64,000 bases of DNA from Comamonadaceae bacterium (GCA_013297875.1 JAAFIW010000007.1:124001-188000), one strand, 5' to 3'; counted from the first letter of the stretch, positions 34,730-43,002 are shown. Notes: generated by a model from the sequence alone, not told the origin. Made by a program: numbers and translations.

Positions 34730-36859
34730 CTACTCGTCCTGTGCGCCACTGCGCGCGGCGTACCGGGCCATCAGTGCGTTTTGCACACTGTGCGCCTGGC
34801 GTTGCGTACCTTTCGCCGCACGAACCGCGTCGATGCGCCGATACCGCCCATCGCCACCCAGATCCCAGGCGTCGCAGCCATCGTGCAGGTAGGCCACCAG
34901 GCATTCGTCGACCACGCGCTGGCGAAGCGCCGGGTCGGTCACCGGCCAGGCCAGCTCGACCCGACGCAGCATGTTGCGATTCATCCAGTCGGCGCTGGAC
35001 AAAAACAGCTCTTCTTCTTTGCCGCACCGAAAATAAAACACGCGTGAATGCTCCAAGAACCGCCCAATCACCGAGCGCACGCGGATGTTGTCGGTCAGGC
35101 CCGGCACCTGGGCGGGCAACATGCAGGCACCGCGTACGATCAGGTCAATTTTCACGCCGCGCTGCCCGGCGCTGATGAGCGCGGCAATCAGCGCCTCGTC
35201 GGTCAAGGCATTCATTTTGGCGACGATGCGCCCGTCTTCGCAACCGGCCCCCGCGACACACAAGGCGTCAATCTTTTCAATCATCTTGCGGTGCAACTGA
35301 AACGGCGCCACCAGCAGGTGGTGCAGCTTGGGCAGCTTGCTCTGGCTGGCCAGGTGCAGAAACACCTGCTCCACGTCTTGCGTCAGTTGGGTATCGGCCG
35401 TCAGGTGGCTCAAGTCGGTGTACAGCTTGGCGGTGCGCGGGTTGTAGTTGCCGGTAGACAAATGGGCATAGCGCACCAGCCGCTTGCCTTCACGGCGGGT
35501 GATGAGCAACATCTTGGCGTGGGTTTTCAGGCCCACCACGCCATACAAAACCTGCGCACCGATGGACTCCAGCATCTCGGCCCAGTTGATGTTGGCTTCC
35601 TCGTCAAAGCGCGCTTTCAACTCCACCACCACGGTCACTTCTTTGCCTCGCCGCACCGCTTCGCGCAGCAAGACCATCATTTCGGAGTCTGTGCCGGTGC
35701 GGTAGATGGTTTGCTTGATGGCCAGCACATCGGGGTCATTCACCGCCTCGCGTAAAAACGCCAGCACGCCTTCAAAGCTTTCAAACGGCTGGTGAATCAG
35801 CACATCGCCCTGCTTGAGCCGGTCAAAAAACGACTGGCCAGGCACCAGCGCCCGCGGGTAGCAGCCCTGGTATGGCGCAAAACGCAACTGCGGCACATCC
35901 AGCAGGTCAGACAGTTGAATCAATCGGGCCAGGTTCACCGGGCCGTGGACCCGGTACAGCGCGGGTGCAGGCAGGTTGAATTGCTTGAGCAGAAAGTCCG
36001 ACAGGTGCTCGGAGCACCCCGCCGACACCTCCAGGCGAACCGCTTGCCCATAGTGGCGGTGTTGCAGGCCCAGGCGCAAGGCGGTGCGCAGGTTTTTCAC
36101 CTCGTCTTCATCCACCGCCAGATCGGAATGGCGGGTGACGCGAAACTGCGAAAACTCGCCCACTTGGCGGCCTGGAAACAGCAAATCCAGATGCGCACGG
36201 ATCACGCTGGACAGCGAGACAAACAAGGTTTGCCCACCCGAGACGCGATCGGGCATGCGGATCAGGCGCGGCAGCACACGCGGCACTTTCACAATGGCAA
36301 TGTCGTTTTCGCGGCCAAAGGCGTCGCGGCCACTCAAGCGAACAATGAAGTTCAGCGACTTGTTGGCCACCTGAGGAAACGGGTGTGCCGGATCCAGGCC
36401 CACGGGCACCAGCAGCGGGCGCACTTCGCGCTCAAAGTGGCTCAGCACCCAGCGGCGCTGGGCCTCGTCGCGCTCGCCGTGGGCCACGATGCGAATGTTC
36501 TCCCGCGCAAAAGCGGGCATCAGCTCGTCGTTGTACAAGACATATTGCTGCGCCACCAGGGCATGCGCGGCCACCGCTAGCGCTTCAAACGAGTCCACGG
36601 TGTACAAGCCTTTTTGATCGCCGCTTTGCATGGCCGTGATGTGGGGCGCGGCGCGGACTTCAAAGAATTCGTCCAGGTTGGACGACACAATGCACAGGTA
36701 TTTCAGCCGCTCGACCAGCGGCACATCCGGGCGGCGGGCCCAATCCAACACGCGCTCGTTGAACGCCAGAATGCTGTGGTCGCGGTCCAGCAAGGTGGCC
36801 GCAGCCGGGGTTGGCACGGGGGCCGATTCAGGGTGAACAGAGTGCATCGCCAGGTACAT
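34730..36859 (-). CDS. ppk1: polyphosphate kinase 1
   Basis: A 709-residue Ppk1 that makes polyphosphate from ATP. The N-terminal domain shows DRDHSILAFNERVLDWA and the Arg-rich head; the phospholipase-D-like catalytic halves include KTHAKMLLITRREG with the phosphorylated His, YAHLSTGNYNPRTAKLYTD, and the second-domain FRCGKEEELFLSSADWMNRN. Length is within the family range (about 690-720). An ATG four codons downstream may be the real start. Coupled with sixA; ppx lies nearby on the other strand. Confidence 0.96.
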   Translation of the reverse strand: MYLAMHSVHPESAPVPTPAAATLLDRDHSILAFNERVLDWARRPDVPLVERLKYLCIVSSNLDEFFEVRAAPHITAMQSGDQKGLYTVDSFEALAVAAHALVAQQYVLYNDELMPAFARENIRIVAHGERDEAQRRWVLSHFEREVRPLLVPVGLDPAHPFPQVANKSLNFIVRLSGRDAFGRENDIAIVKVPRVLPRLIRMPDRVSGGQTLFVSLSSVIRAHLDLLFPGRQVGEFSQFRVTRHSDLAVDEDEVKNLRTALRLGLQHRHYGQAVRLEVSAGCSEHLSDFLLKQFNLPAPALYRVHGPVNLARLIQLSDLLDVPQLRFAPYQGCYPRALVPGQSFFDRLKQGDVLIHQPFESFEGVLAFLREAVNDPDVLAIKQTIYRTGTDSEMMVLLREAVRRGKEVTVVVELKARFDEEANINWAEMLESIGAQVLYGVVGLKTHAKMLLITRREGKRLVRYAHLSTGNYNPRTAKLYTDLSHLTADTQLTQDVEQVFLHLASQSKLPKLHHLLVAPFQLHRKMIEKIDALCVAGAGCEDGRIVAKMNALTDEALIAALISAGQRGVKIDLIVRGACMLPAQVPGLTDNIRVRSVIGRFLEHSRVFYFRCGKEEELFLSSADWMNRNMLRRVELAWPVTDPALRQRVVDECLVAYLHDGCDAWDLGGDGRYRRIDAVRAAKGTQRQAHSVQNALMARYAARSGAQDE

Positions 36860-36879
36860 AAGACAAAACGATGACCAGC

Positions 36880-37983
36880 TTAACTGCTGGATGACAGCTT
36901 GCTGGCGACGGGCTGGGCAGGTGTGGGGGTATTGGCCGCTGTGCCGCGCGCGGCGTTGACCAGATGACCTAAAAACTGGTCGCTGGCACGGCGCCAGCTA
37001 AAGCTCAGCGCACGGTTGCGGGCCTCGTGGCGGGGCACGGCCAGGGCGTTGTAGCAGGCGCTTTGCAAGTCGTCTTTCATCGATCCACCGCGATGATGCA
37101 GCACACCGGCCTCATCGGTATGCCCCAACACCTCCAGCGGGCCGTCTACCGGAAAAGCCGCCACCGGCGTGCCGGTCGCCATGGCCTCCAGCATCACCAG
37201 CCCAAAGGTTTCGCTGCGGCTGGGAAACACAAATACATCGGCCGCCGCATACAGCTTGGCCAGCTCGGGGCGCGGCAAAATGCCCAGCCAGTGCACCTGC
37301 CCAAAGCCGTGCTTGAGCTGCTGCTCCAGCGGCCCCACGCCGCACACCACCTTGCTGCCGGGCAGATCAAGCTTCAAGAACGCATCAATATTCTTCTCGT
37401 ACGACACCCGCCCGATGTATAGCGACACGGGCCGCGCCAGCACACCCAGTGCGGGGTAGACACGCGGCTGGCTGTGGTACTCAAACAGATCCACGTCCAC
37501 ACCATGCGTCCAGGCGCGCAGGTTGCGAAAACCGCGCTGATCCAGCATGCGCAGCACCCCGTCGGTGGGCACCATCACGCCGGCAGACGGCTTGTGAAAG
37601 TGTTTGAACAAGGCATAGCCCCAGTTCAGCGGGAACTTCACAGCCGCATGCAGAATTTCAGGAAACTTGGTGTGAAACGCGGTGGTGAACGCCAGGCGCT
37701 TGCGCTTGCAGTAGCTGCGCGCCGCCCAGCCCAGCGGGCCTTCGGTGGCCACGTGAATCGCGTCGGGTGCCAGCGTATCCAGCATGCGGGTCAGCTTGCG
37801 CCCCGGCAGCAAGGCCAGATCAATACCCTTGTAGCCAGGGCATGGCACGGTTTTAAACAGATGGGGGTGAAGCACCGTGACCTCGTGGCCCAGCTTGCTC
37901 AGTTCACGCACCAGCTCGACCAGCGTGGTGACCACACCATTGACCTGCGGTTGCCAGGCGTCCGTCACCAAAGCGAGTTTCAT
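36880..37983 (-). CDS. GT4 glycosyltransferase, Agt-like (glycolipid synthesis, by context)
   Basis: A 367-residue GT-B enzyme: N-terminal VTDAWQPQVNGVVTTLVELV with acceptor loop GHEVTVLHPHLF, and donor site FVFPSRSETFGLVMLEAMATGTPVAAFPVDGP. It overlaps by four bases the PlcP-like gene upstream. In several proteobacteria a GT4 enzyme (Agt) adjacent to plcP adds glucose or glucuronic acid to the diacylglycerol released by PlcP during phosphate starvation. The same pairing here supports that role, but a mannosyltransferase for another lipid cannot be excluded. The last 20 residues are an Ala/Pro/Ser tail. Confidence 0.82.
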   Translation of the reverse strand: MKLALVTDAWQPQVNGVVTTLVELVRELSKLGHEVTVLHPHLFKTVPCPGYKGIDLALLPGRKLTRMLDTLAPDAIHVATEGPLGWAARSYCKRKRLAFTTAFHTKFPEILHAAVKFPLNWGYALFKHFHKPSAGVMVPTDGVLRMLDQRGFRNLRAWTHGVDVDLFEYHSQPRVYPALGVLARPVSLYIGRVSYEKNIDAFLKLDLPGSKVVCGVGPLEQQLKHGFGQVHWLGILPRPELAKLYAAADVFVFPSRSETFGLVMLEAMATGTPVAAFPVDGPLEVLGHTDEAGVLHHRGGSMKDDLQSACYNALAVPRHEARNRALSFSWRRASDQFLGHLVNAARGTAANTPTPAQPVASKLSSSS

Positions 37984-38888
37984 GCGGTCACTTCGTCTGA
38001 TTTGACGTCGGTTGTCAGCTTGGCTGCACGCGTCTGGTTCTCAAAATCGGGTTGCCAGAAAATCAACTCCAGGCGTCCGTCCATGTGCTCCACCAGCGCG
38101 CTGCGGCTTTCCACCCAGTCGCCGTCATTGCAATACAGGGTTCCGTTGATCTCGCGCATTTCGGCCCGGTGAATGTGCCCACACACCACGCCCTGATGGC
38201 CCCGCCGCCGCGCCTCATGCGCCACTGCTTCTTCAAACGAGGTGACGTAGTTCAGCGCGGTTTTCACCTTGAGCTTCAGGTACTGCGACAGCGACCAATA
38301 CGGAAAACCCAGCCGACCGCGCAGGTTGTTCAGGTAGCGGTTGAGCTTGAGGGCGATCTCGTAAGCGTTGTCGCCCACATGGGCCAACCACTTGGCATGC
38401 TGGATCACGCCATCAAAGTAATCACCATGAATCACCCACAGCTTGCGGCCATCGGCAGTCAGGTGCAGCGCCTCTTCCACCACCTCGATGCCACCAAACT
38501 GCTGGCCGAAGAACTGCCGGGCGAATTCGTCGTGGTTGCCGGGAATAAAGATCACCTGGCAGCCCTTGCGGGCGCGGCGCAGCATTTTTTGCACCACATC
38601 GTTGTGCGCCTGCGGCCAGTACCAGCGGCGGCGCAGTTGCCAGCCGTCAATGATGTCGCCCACCAAGTACAAATAGTCGCTGGGGTAGTGTTTTAAAAAG
38701 TCCAACAACTGCTCGGCCTGGCAACCCGGCGTGCCCAGGTGAATGTCCGACACAAACACCGTGCGGTAGCGTTTACGGCCCGCATCTTCGTCATCACCGT
38801 CGACCAGCGCCGGTGCACGCGATGCCGCATCGGGCATGCTGGCGCTGAAGCCAACTGCTGCGTTGGCTGTGGCGTCGAAGGCGAGCAT
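37980..38888 (-). CDS. calcineurin-like metallophosphoesterase, PlcP-like
   Basis: A 302-residue protein. After a variable 40-residue N terminus comes the metallophosphoesterase core: VSDIHLGTPGCQAEQLLDFL (D-x-H), YLVGDIIDGWQLRRRWYWPQ (GD-x2-D), IFIPGNHDEFARQF (GNHD), VIHGDYFD and GHIHRAE. Such proteins are often annotated as LpxH-like, but the CQAEQLLDFL, RRRWYWPQAHNDVVQ and CNDGDWVES segments are, from memory, those of PlcP, the phospholipase C of phosphate-starved rhizobia and marine bacteria. It overlaps the glycosyltransferase by four bases and abuts the acyltransferase by one. PlcP assignment is stronger than LpxH because of neighbours. Confidence 0.8.
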   Translation of the reverse strand: MLAFDATANAAVGFSASMPDAASRAPALVDGDDEDAGRKRYRTVFVSDIHLGTPGCQAEQLLDFLKHYPSDYLYLVGDIIDGWQLRRRWYWPQAHNDVVQKMLRRARKGCQVIFIPGNHDEFARQFFGQQFGGIEVVEEALHLTADGRKLWVIHGDYFDGVIQHAKWLAHVGDNAYEIALKLNRYLNNLRGRLGFPYWSLSQYLKLKVKTALNYVTSFEEAVAHEARRRGHQGVVCGHIHRAEMREINGTLYCNDGDWVESRSALVEHMDGRLELIFWQPDFENQTRAAKLTTDVKSDEVTA

Positions 38889-39748
38889 CAGGCCCCCAGG
38901 AAGTGCTTACGGTAGCGGGGTGGCAAGTCGGCAATACGCATCAACATCGGTAAATCAGCGGTGTTGAAGTCAGGATCCCAGGCCGGTGCGCCCAGCACCT
39001 TGGCACCCAAGCGCAAGTAGCCTTTGATCAGCGCCGGTGGCTCGATCGGCAAGCTGCCATCCAGCTGATCGACTGGCAGCGGCAGGCGCGGCAACACGTG
39101 GTATTCAATGGGTGCCAGATGGGTTTTGCGCACCTGGTTCCAGATGCTGGCTGCAGCGTGGCCACCCATGACGGCACCCTCGCCGCTGTTGTGCTGCATC
39201 GGAATACTGGCGCAACCAATCATGGTGTCCAGCTGGTTGCGAATCATGAACTCGGCCAATGCGCCCCACAGCGCCAGAATGACGCCGCCGTGGCGGTGAT
39301 CGGGGTGCACGCAGCTGCGGCCCAACTCCACCATGCGCTCGCGCAGGCTGCGCAGGCGCGTCAAGTCAAATTCGGTGTCGCTGTACGTGCTACCCACGCG
39401 TTTGGCCTGCGCCGGTGTGAGCACGCGGTAGGTGCCTACCACTTCTTGCGTGGCGTCGTCGCGCACCAGCAGGTGCTCGCAGTAGTCGTCAAACAGGTCA
39501 ATGTCGTGACCGGGAACCGGCGTGTCCAGGCGGGCACCCATTTCGCCGGCGAAAACGGCAAACCTCAGCCGTTGCGCTTGCCGAACCTCGTCCAGGTGCT
39601 GGGCCCACGAAACCGAAATACTGCTGCGCCCACTTGGACCGACGTTTTCACTGCCCGCGCCATCGACGTGTTGATGAGGCCGGTGAAGTGACCCCCGTGG
39701 CAAGGACACCGGCGACAAAGGCTGGGTCGGGTTGGGCAATTCATTCAT
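38888..39748 (-). CDS. GNAT-type acyltransferase, OlsB-like (ornithine lipid synthesis)
   Basis: A 286-residue protein. ATG 39748 is preceded by GCGAGGAGCGACCCG, a strong ribosome site; an upstream ATG at 39805 would put the start inside the Pho-box-like array. The core matches the OlsB/autoinducer-synthase-like acyltransferase family: LRFAVFAGEMGARL, DIDLFDDYCEHLLVRD, VGTYRVLTPAQAKRVG, ELGRSCVHPDHR and CASIPMQHNSGE. OlsB forms lyso-ornithine lipid, a phosphorus-free membrane lipid; no OlsA-like acyltransferase is in the window. First gene of a three-gene operon with PlcP- and Agt-like proteins. Substrate amine is inferred. Confidence 0.8.
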   Translation of the reverse strand: MNELPNPTQPLSPVSLPRGSLHRPHQHVDGAGSENVGPSGRSSISVSWAQHLDEVRQAQRLRFAVFAGEMGARLDTPVPGHDIDLFDDYCEHLLVRDDATQEVVGTYRVLTPAQAKRVGSTYSDTEFDLTRLRSLRERMVELGRSCVHPDHRHGGVILALWGALAEFMIRNQLDTMIGCASIPMQHNSGEGAVMGGHAAASIWNQVRKTHLAPIEYHVLPRLPLPVDQLDGSLPIEPPALIKGYLRLGAKVLGAPAWDPDFNTADLPMLMRIADLPPRYRKHFLGA

Positions 39749-39792
39749 CGGGTCGCTCCTCGCAGTGATGCCCGGTAGTTTCGGAGGAGTCG

Positions 39793-39832
39793 GTGACTTA
39801 GGCATTGCAAATTTATGTCATTTCAGTGACTT
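39793..39832 (-). promoter_or_regulatory. Pho-box-like array upstream of the lipid-remodelling operon
   Basis: On the minus strand four 7-mers start at 11-base intervals: AAGTCAC (39832-39826), ATGACAT (39821-39815), TTGCAAT (39810-39804), AAGTCAC (39799-39793). Individually each matches CTGTCAT/C at 4-5 of 7 positions; the strict 11-base period and position 45 bp before the start codon support PhoB binding. No strong -10 seen. Confidence 0.5.
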
Positions 39833-39843
39833 AAATTGTACTA

Positions 39844-39885
39844 GGCCCATACAGACACTGCTCAAGCAGCTACGCAATTTATAGC
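39844..39885 (+). repeat. dispersed palindromic repeat, copy 6 (intergenic)
   Basis: GGCCCATACAGACA, core CTGCTCAAGCAG (39858-39869), then CTACGCAATTTATAGC. It lies between the divergent OlsB-like and arsR promoters. Confidence 0.88.
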
Positions 39886-39913
39886 AAGTGAAATTTGTTT
39901 GCGATTGTTCATC

Positions 39914-39933
39914 GTTTCAACTATATTTGAAAC
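39914..39933. promoter_or_regulatory. ArsR operator, perfect 7-6-7 inverted repeat
   Basis: GTTTCAA-CTATAT-TTGAAAC ends one base before the arsR ATG. Small palindromes of this kind are bound by ArsR/SmtB repressors. Its position implies that repressor binding covers the transcription and translation start; no separate ribosome site is seen. Confidence 0.7.
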
Positions 39934-40284
39934 ATGGAAACAAACCCACTCAACGAGCCCACCGCCGTGCGTTTTCTGGCGGCGCTGGCGCAAATTCACC
40001 GCTTGCGTGTGTTTCGTGCGCTGGTGGCCGCCGGGCCTGATGGGCTGACGCCGGGCGTGATGGCTGTGCAACTGGTGATTACGCCCAGCGCGCTGTCGTT
40101 TCACCTGAAAGAGTTGGCCCACGCCGGCCTGGTGAGCACCGAGGCACGTGGCCGCAACCTGATTTACCGGGCCAACTTTGAGCAGATGACCGCACTGGTG
40201 GGTTTTCTGAGCGCCAACTGCTGCCAGGGCCAAGCCTGCGAATTGACCGATTTCCTTTACCAACCTCAGGAGAACCTGCTGTGA
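39934..40284 (+). CDS. arsR: ArsR/SmtB-family arsenic-responsive repressor
   Basis: A 116-residue winged-helix regulator: AVRFLAALAQIHRLRVFRAL, recognition helix region ITPSALSFHLKELAHAGLV, wing EARGRNLIYRANF. A C-terminal Cys group (NCCQGQAC, about residues 95-103) resembles the C-terminal As(III) site of the Acidithiobacillus-type ArsR rather than the CxC in the DNA-binding helix of E. coli ArsR. It starts directly behind the inverted repeat and overlaps arsC by four bases (GTGA). Confidence 0.93.
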   Translation: METNPLNEPTAVRFLAALAQIHRLRVFRALVAAGPDGLTPGVMAVQLVITPSALSFHLKELAHAGLVSTEARGRNLIYRANFEQMTALVGFLSANCCQGQACELTDFLYQPQENLL

Positions 40285-40781
40285 GCGACAAACCCATCCA
40301 CGTGCTGTTTTTATGCACCCACAACTCGGCCCGCAGCATCCTTGCCGAGGCCGTGCTCAACCAAATCGGCCATGGCCGCTTCAAAGCCTATTCGGCCGGC
40401 AGCAGCCCGCGTGAGAACCAGCAACCCAACCCGCTGGGCCTGCAGGTGCTGAAAGACGCGGGCATTCCCACCGACGGCCTGCGCAGCAAAAACTGGGACG
40501 AATTCGCCTTGCCCACCGCACCCCACATGGACCTGGTGATCACCGTGTGCGACAACGCTGCCGGCGAAGTCTGCCCTTACTGGCCCGGCCAGCCCGCCAC
40601 CGCGCACTGGGGCTACCCCGACCCGTCGGAGGTGCAAGGCACGCCCGCACAGCGGCTGGAAGCCTTTCGCAAAACGCTGTACGCCATCAAATTCCGCCTG
40701 GAGTTGTTCATGAGCCTGCCGGCCGCCAGCGTGGACAAGCTGATGCTGGAAAAACACGCGCGAGGCTTGTCCACGTCATGA
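40281..40781 (+). CDS. arsC: arsenate reductase, LMW-PTP/thioredoxin type
   Basis: A 166-residue enzyme reducing arsenate to arsenite. The P-loop FLCTHNSARS has catalytic Cys12; Cys90 and Cys98 in ITVCDNAAGEVCPYWPG are the resolving pair used by thioredoxin-coupled ArsC. Starts with GTG overlapping the arsR stop and ends in an ATGA overlap with the aquaporin-like gene, so the three genes are one operon. The final helix LMSLPAASVDKL is typical for this subgroup. Confidence 0.95.
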   Translation: MSDKPIHVLFLCTHNSARSILAEAVLNQIGHGRFKAYSAGSSPRENQQPNPLGLQVLKDAGIPTDGLRSKNWDEFALPTAPHMDLVITVCDNAAGEVCPYWPGQPATAHWGYPDPSEVQGTPAQRLEAFRKTLYAIKFRLELFMSLPAASVDKLMLEKHARGLSTS

Positions 40782-41482
40782 GTGGAGCGAGCCTGAAACA
40801 ACAAGCCCTGGCTGAATTGGTTGGCACCGCCGCCCTGCTCTGCGCGGTGATTGGCTCCGGCATCATGGCCCAGCGCCTGAGCGGCGGCAACGACGGCGTG
40901 GCCCTGCTGGCCAACACCCTGGCCACCGTGTTTGCACTGTATGTATTGATTGAGGTGCTGGGCCCCATCAGCGGCGCGCATTTCAACCCGCTGGTGACGC
41001 TGGTGGTAGCTTTTCAGCAGCTTTTTAAGCCAAATCAGCCACCTGCCCAGGTGTTTACTGCTCAAGCAGCTATCATTTTTATAGTATTTCAGCTGACGGG
41101 TGCGGTGCTGGGTGCCTGGCTGGCCAACCTGATGTTTGAGCTGCCCGTGCTGCACACCGCCAGCAAGCTGCGCGGCGGCTGGGGCCAGTGGGTAGCCGAG
41201 GCTGTGGCCACCGGCGGGCTGATTTTTGTGATTTTGCGCAGCGGCGCAGCGGGTGTGCACGCCAGGGCCAGCGCCCTGGTGGCCTGCTACATCGGCGCGG
41301 CCTACTGGTTCACCGCCAGCACCAGCTTTGCCAACCCTGCCGCGGTGATGGGCCGCATGTTCAGCGACAGCTTTGCCGGCATTGCACCGGCCAGCGCGAT
41401 AGGGTTTGTGCTGGCGCAGTGTGTGGGGGCGGTGGCTGGGGTAATTGTTTTTAGACTGCTGCAGACACCCCGAGCGGCATAA
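40778..41482 (+). CDS. aquaporin-family channel of the ars operon (AqpS-like)
   Basis: A 234-residue MIP-family protein with six membrane helices and two NPA-type loops, HFNPLVTL (about residue 69) and FANPAAVMG (about 188). In some ars operons an aquaglyceroporin replaces ArsB/Acr3 and lets arsenite leave the cell after ArsC reduction; no pump gene is present here. ATG 40778 overlaps the arsC stop; an open frame further upstream lies inside arsC. The loop after the first NPA motif contains copy 7 of the dispersed repeat in frame, encoding the segment from about PAQVF to IIFIV. Confidence 0.88.
   Translation: MSGASLKQQALAELVGTAALLCAVIGSGIMAQRLSGGNDGVALLANTLATVFALYVLIEVLGPISGAHFNPLVTLVVAFQQLFKPNQPPAQVFTAQAAIIFIVFQLTGAVLGAWLANLMFELPVLHTASKLRGGWGQWVAEAVATGGLIFVILRSGAAGVHARASALVACYIGAAYWFTASTSFANPAAVMGRMFSDSFAGIAPASAIGFVLAQCVGAVAGVIVFRLLQTPRAA
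41045..41084 (+). repeat. dispersed palindromic repeat, copy 7, in frame inside the aquaporin gene
   Basis: GCCCAGGTGTTTA, core CTGCTCAAGCAG, CTATCATTTTTATAG. Read in the host frame it gives TAQAAIIFIV and becomes part of a membrane helix. No stop codon is introduced. Confidence 0.9.
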
Positions 41483-41519
41483 CCGCTACTCCGAGCGGGT
41501 ACAAGCCGACGAAACCTGT

Positions 41520-41541
41520 TTGCATTGCACTTGCAATACAA
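41520..41541. promoter_or_regulatory. toxin-antitoxin operator candidate, 10-2-10 inverted repeat
   Basis: TTGCATTGCA-CT-TGCAATACAA, one mismatch, 7 bases before the antitoxin ATG. RHH antitoxins bind such palindromes to autoregulate. Confidence 0.6.
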
Positions 41542-41548
41542 TTGACTC

Positions 41549-41827
41549 ATGAAAACAGCCACACTCCCACCCGTCCGCGTTGCGCCCGATTTCAGAATCG
41601 AACTGGAAGGCGTGCTGGAGCCAGGCGAGTCGCTTTCGGAATTTGTCGAAAATGCGGTTCGCACCACCGTCGCCAAGCGAAAGAATCAAGCAGAGTTCAT
41701 CCGGCGTGGTATCGCCGCCATTGAAGCGACCAAACGCGACGGCGGCGCAATTCCCGCTGCCGTGGTCATTGCCAAGCTGGAAGCCAAGCTGGCTGCGGCC
41801 AGGCTGGCCAAAGCGCCGGTCGGATGA
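41549..41827 (+). CDS. antitoxin, ribbon-helix-helix / YlcI-YnfO-like
   Basis: A 92-residue protein with an N-terminal strand (RVAPDFRIELEGVL) and helix-helix pair (ESLSEFVENAVRTTVAKRKN) like short antitoxins of type II systems, then QAEFIRRGIAAIEATKRDGG, a segment common in antitoxins paired with RelE/ParE toxins. It overlaps the toxin gene by four bases (ATGA) and has its own palindromic operator. It splits the ars operon between the aquaporin gene and arsH. Confidence 0.82.
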   Translation: MKTATLPPVRVAPDFRIELEGVLEPGESLSEFVENAVRTTVAKRKNQAEFIRRGIAAIEATKRDGGAIPAAVVIAKLEAKLAAARLAKAPVG

Positions 41828-42141
41828 CATACAGAGTTGAGTTCAGCGAAGCGGCGGCCCTTGACCTGGAGCAGCTATACGATTTCGCGCTGCAACGTGA
41901 GCTAGAGAGCGAAACCGGCGACCTGGACATTCCCGAGCGTGCCATGCAGGCGATCAAGGACTGTATGGCTTTCCTGGAATCTTCGCCATTTGCCTGTCGC
42001 AAGGCGGGGAGCAGTTCTTTTATTCGTGAACTTGTCATTCCGTTTGGCCGCACGGGCTATGTGGCGCTGTTCGAGATTGTGGACAGCAGCACCGTCATCA
42101 TGGGTGCGATTCGCCATCAACGTGAAGACGATTACCACTGA
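41824..42141 (+). CDS. RelE/ParE-family toxin
   Basis: A 105-residue basic protein of the RelE/ParE fold: [20 protein letters not shown], middle helix [20 protein letters not shown], then strands [20 protein letters not shown] and the ending [14 protein letters not shown], the usual place of the functional Arg/His. Members either cut ribosome-bound mRNA or inhibit gyrase; sequence alone does not separate these. Translationally coupled to the antitoxin. Confidence 0.87.
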   Translation: MTYRVEFSEAAALDLEQLYDFALQRELESETGDLDIPERAMQAIKDCMAFLESSPFACRKAGSSSFIRELVIPFGRTGYVALFEIVDSSTVIMGAIRHQREDDYH

Positions 42142-42154
42142 AAGAGAGACCCGG

Positions 42155-42958
42155 GTGCGTCCAACTGCTGTTTCCACAATGCCCCCCCCTGCCACACGCC
42201 TGCGCACACTGAGCCACGCCACTGCGCTACCCGCGCTGAGCCTAGCCCACGCGCCCTTGCCGGTTACCAGCGGTCTGCCCCCAGATCCGCTGGCTCACCC
42301 GCCGCGCATCTTGTTGCTGTACGGCTCGCTGCGCCCCCGCTCGTTTTCGCGCCTGGCCACCGAAGAGGCCGCCCGGCTGCTGCAGTATTTCGGCGCCGAA
42401 ACCCGCATCTTCGACCCCCACGACCTGCCCCTGCCCGACCAGGTACCCGGCGACGACCACCCCGCCGTGCACGAGCTGCGCGAACACGCGCTGTGGTCGG
42501 AAGGCCAGGTGTGGTGCAGCCCCGAGCGGCATGGCGCGATCACCGCGGTGATGAAAGCGCAAATCGACCACCTGCCCTTAAGCCTGGGTGCCCTGCGCCC
42601 CACCCAGGGCCGCACCCTGGCCGTGATGCAAGTCAGCGGCGGCTCCCAGTCGTTCAACGCCGTCAACACCCTGCGCCTGCTGGGCCGCTGGATGCGCATG
42701 TTCACCATCCCCAACCAGTCCAGCGTGCCCATGGCCTACAAAGAGTTCGACGACGCAGGCCGCATGCGCGCCAGCGCCTACTACGACCGCATCGTGGACG
42801 TGATGGAAGAGTTGGTGCGCATGACCGTCTTGCTGCGCCCGCACACGGCGGTACTGACCGACCGCTACTCCGAACGAGTGGAAGCTGACTTGAAGGCCCG
42901 GCGGGCGGCAGCGGTTCAGGCGGCGGCTGCGGCCAGTGGGGCGGTGAAGGCTGGGTGA
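42155..42958 (+). CDS. arsH: ArsH, NADPH-dependent FMN reductase / organoarsenical oxidase
   Basis: A 267-residue flavodoxin-fold protein. The FMN-binding loop [20 protein letters not shown] (about residue 55), the [20 protein letters not shown] segment and the dimer region [22 protein letters not shown] are diagnostic for ArsH, which oxidises trivalent methyl- and aryl-arsenicals. I take GTG 42155 because AAAGAGAG precedes it; ATG 42179 is the alternative and gives 259 residues. The open frame reaching back to 41939 is inside the toxin gene. Separated from the rest of the ars operon by the toxin-antitoxin pair. Confidence 0.92.
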   Translation: MRPTAVSTMPPPATRLRTLSHATALPALSLAHAPLPVTSGLPPDPLAHPPRILLLYGSLRPRSFSRLATEEAARLLQYFGAETRIFDPHDLPLPDQVPGDDHPAVHELREHALWSEGQVWCSPERHGAITAVMKAQIDHLPLSLGALRPTQGRTLAVMQVSGGSQSFNAVNTLRLLGRWMRMFTIPNQSSVPMAYKEFDDAGRMRASAYYDRIVDVMEELVRMTVLLRPHTAVLTDRYSERVEADLKARRAAAVQAAAAASGAVKAG

Positions 42959-43002
42959 CTGGGGATAAAGGTGGTGTCAGGTGGCTGGTCAAGCCTGACA
43001 AA

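Noticed and set aside
37474-38172. Open frame antisense to the Agt/PlcP-like genes
   Set aside because: Spans two well-supported genes on the other strand and has no domain signature.
37980-38888. Simple LpxH (UDP-2,3-diacylglucosamine hydrolase) assignment
   Set aside because: Core motifs fit the superfamily, but segment composition and the operon with OlsB- and GT4-like genes fit PlcP better; kept as the alternative only.
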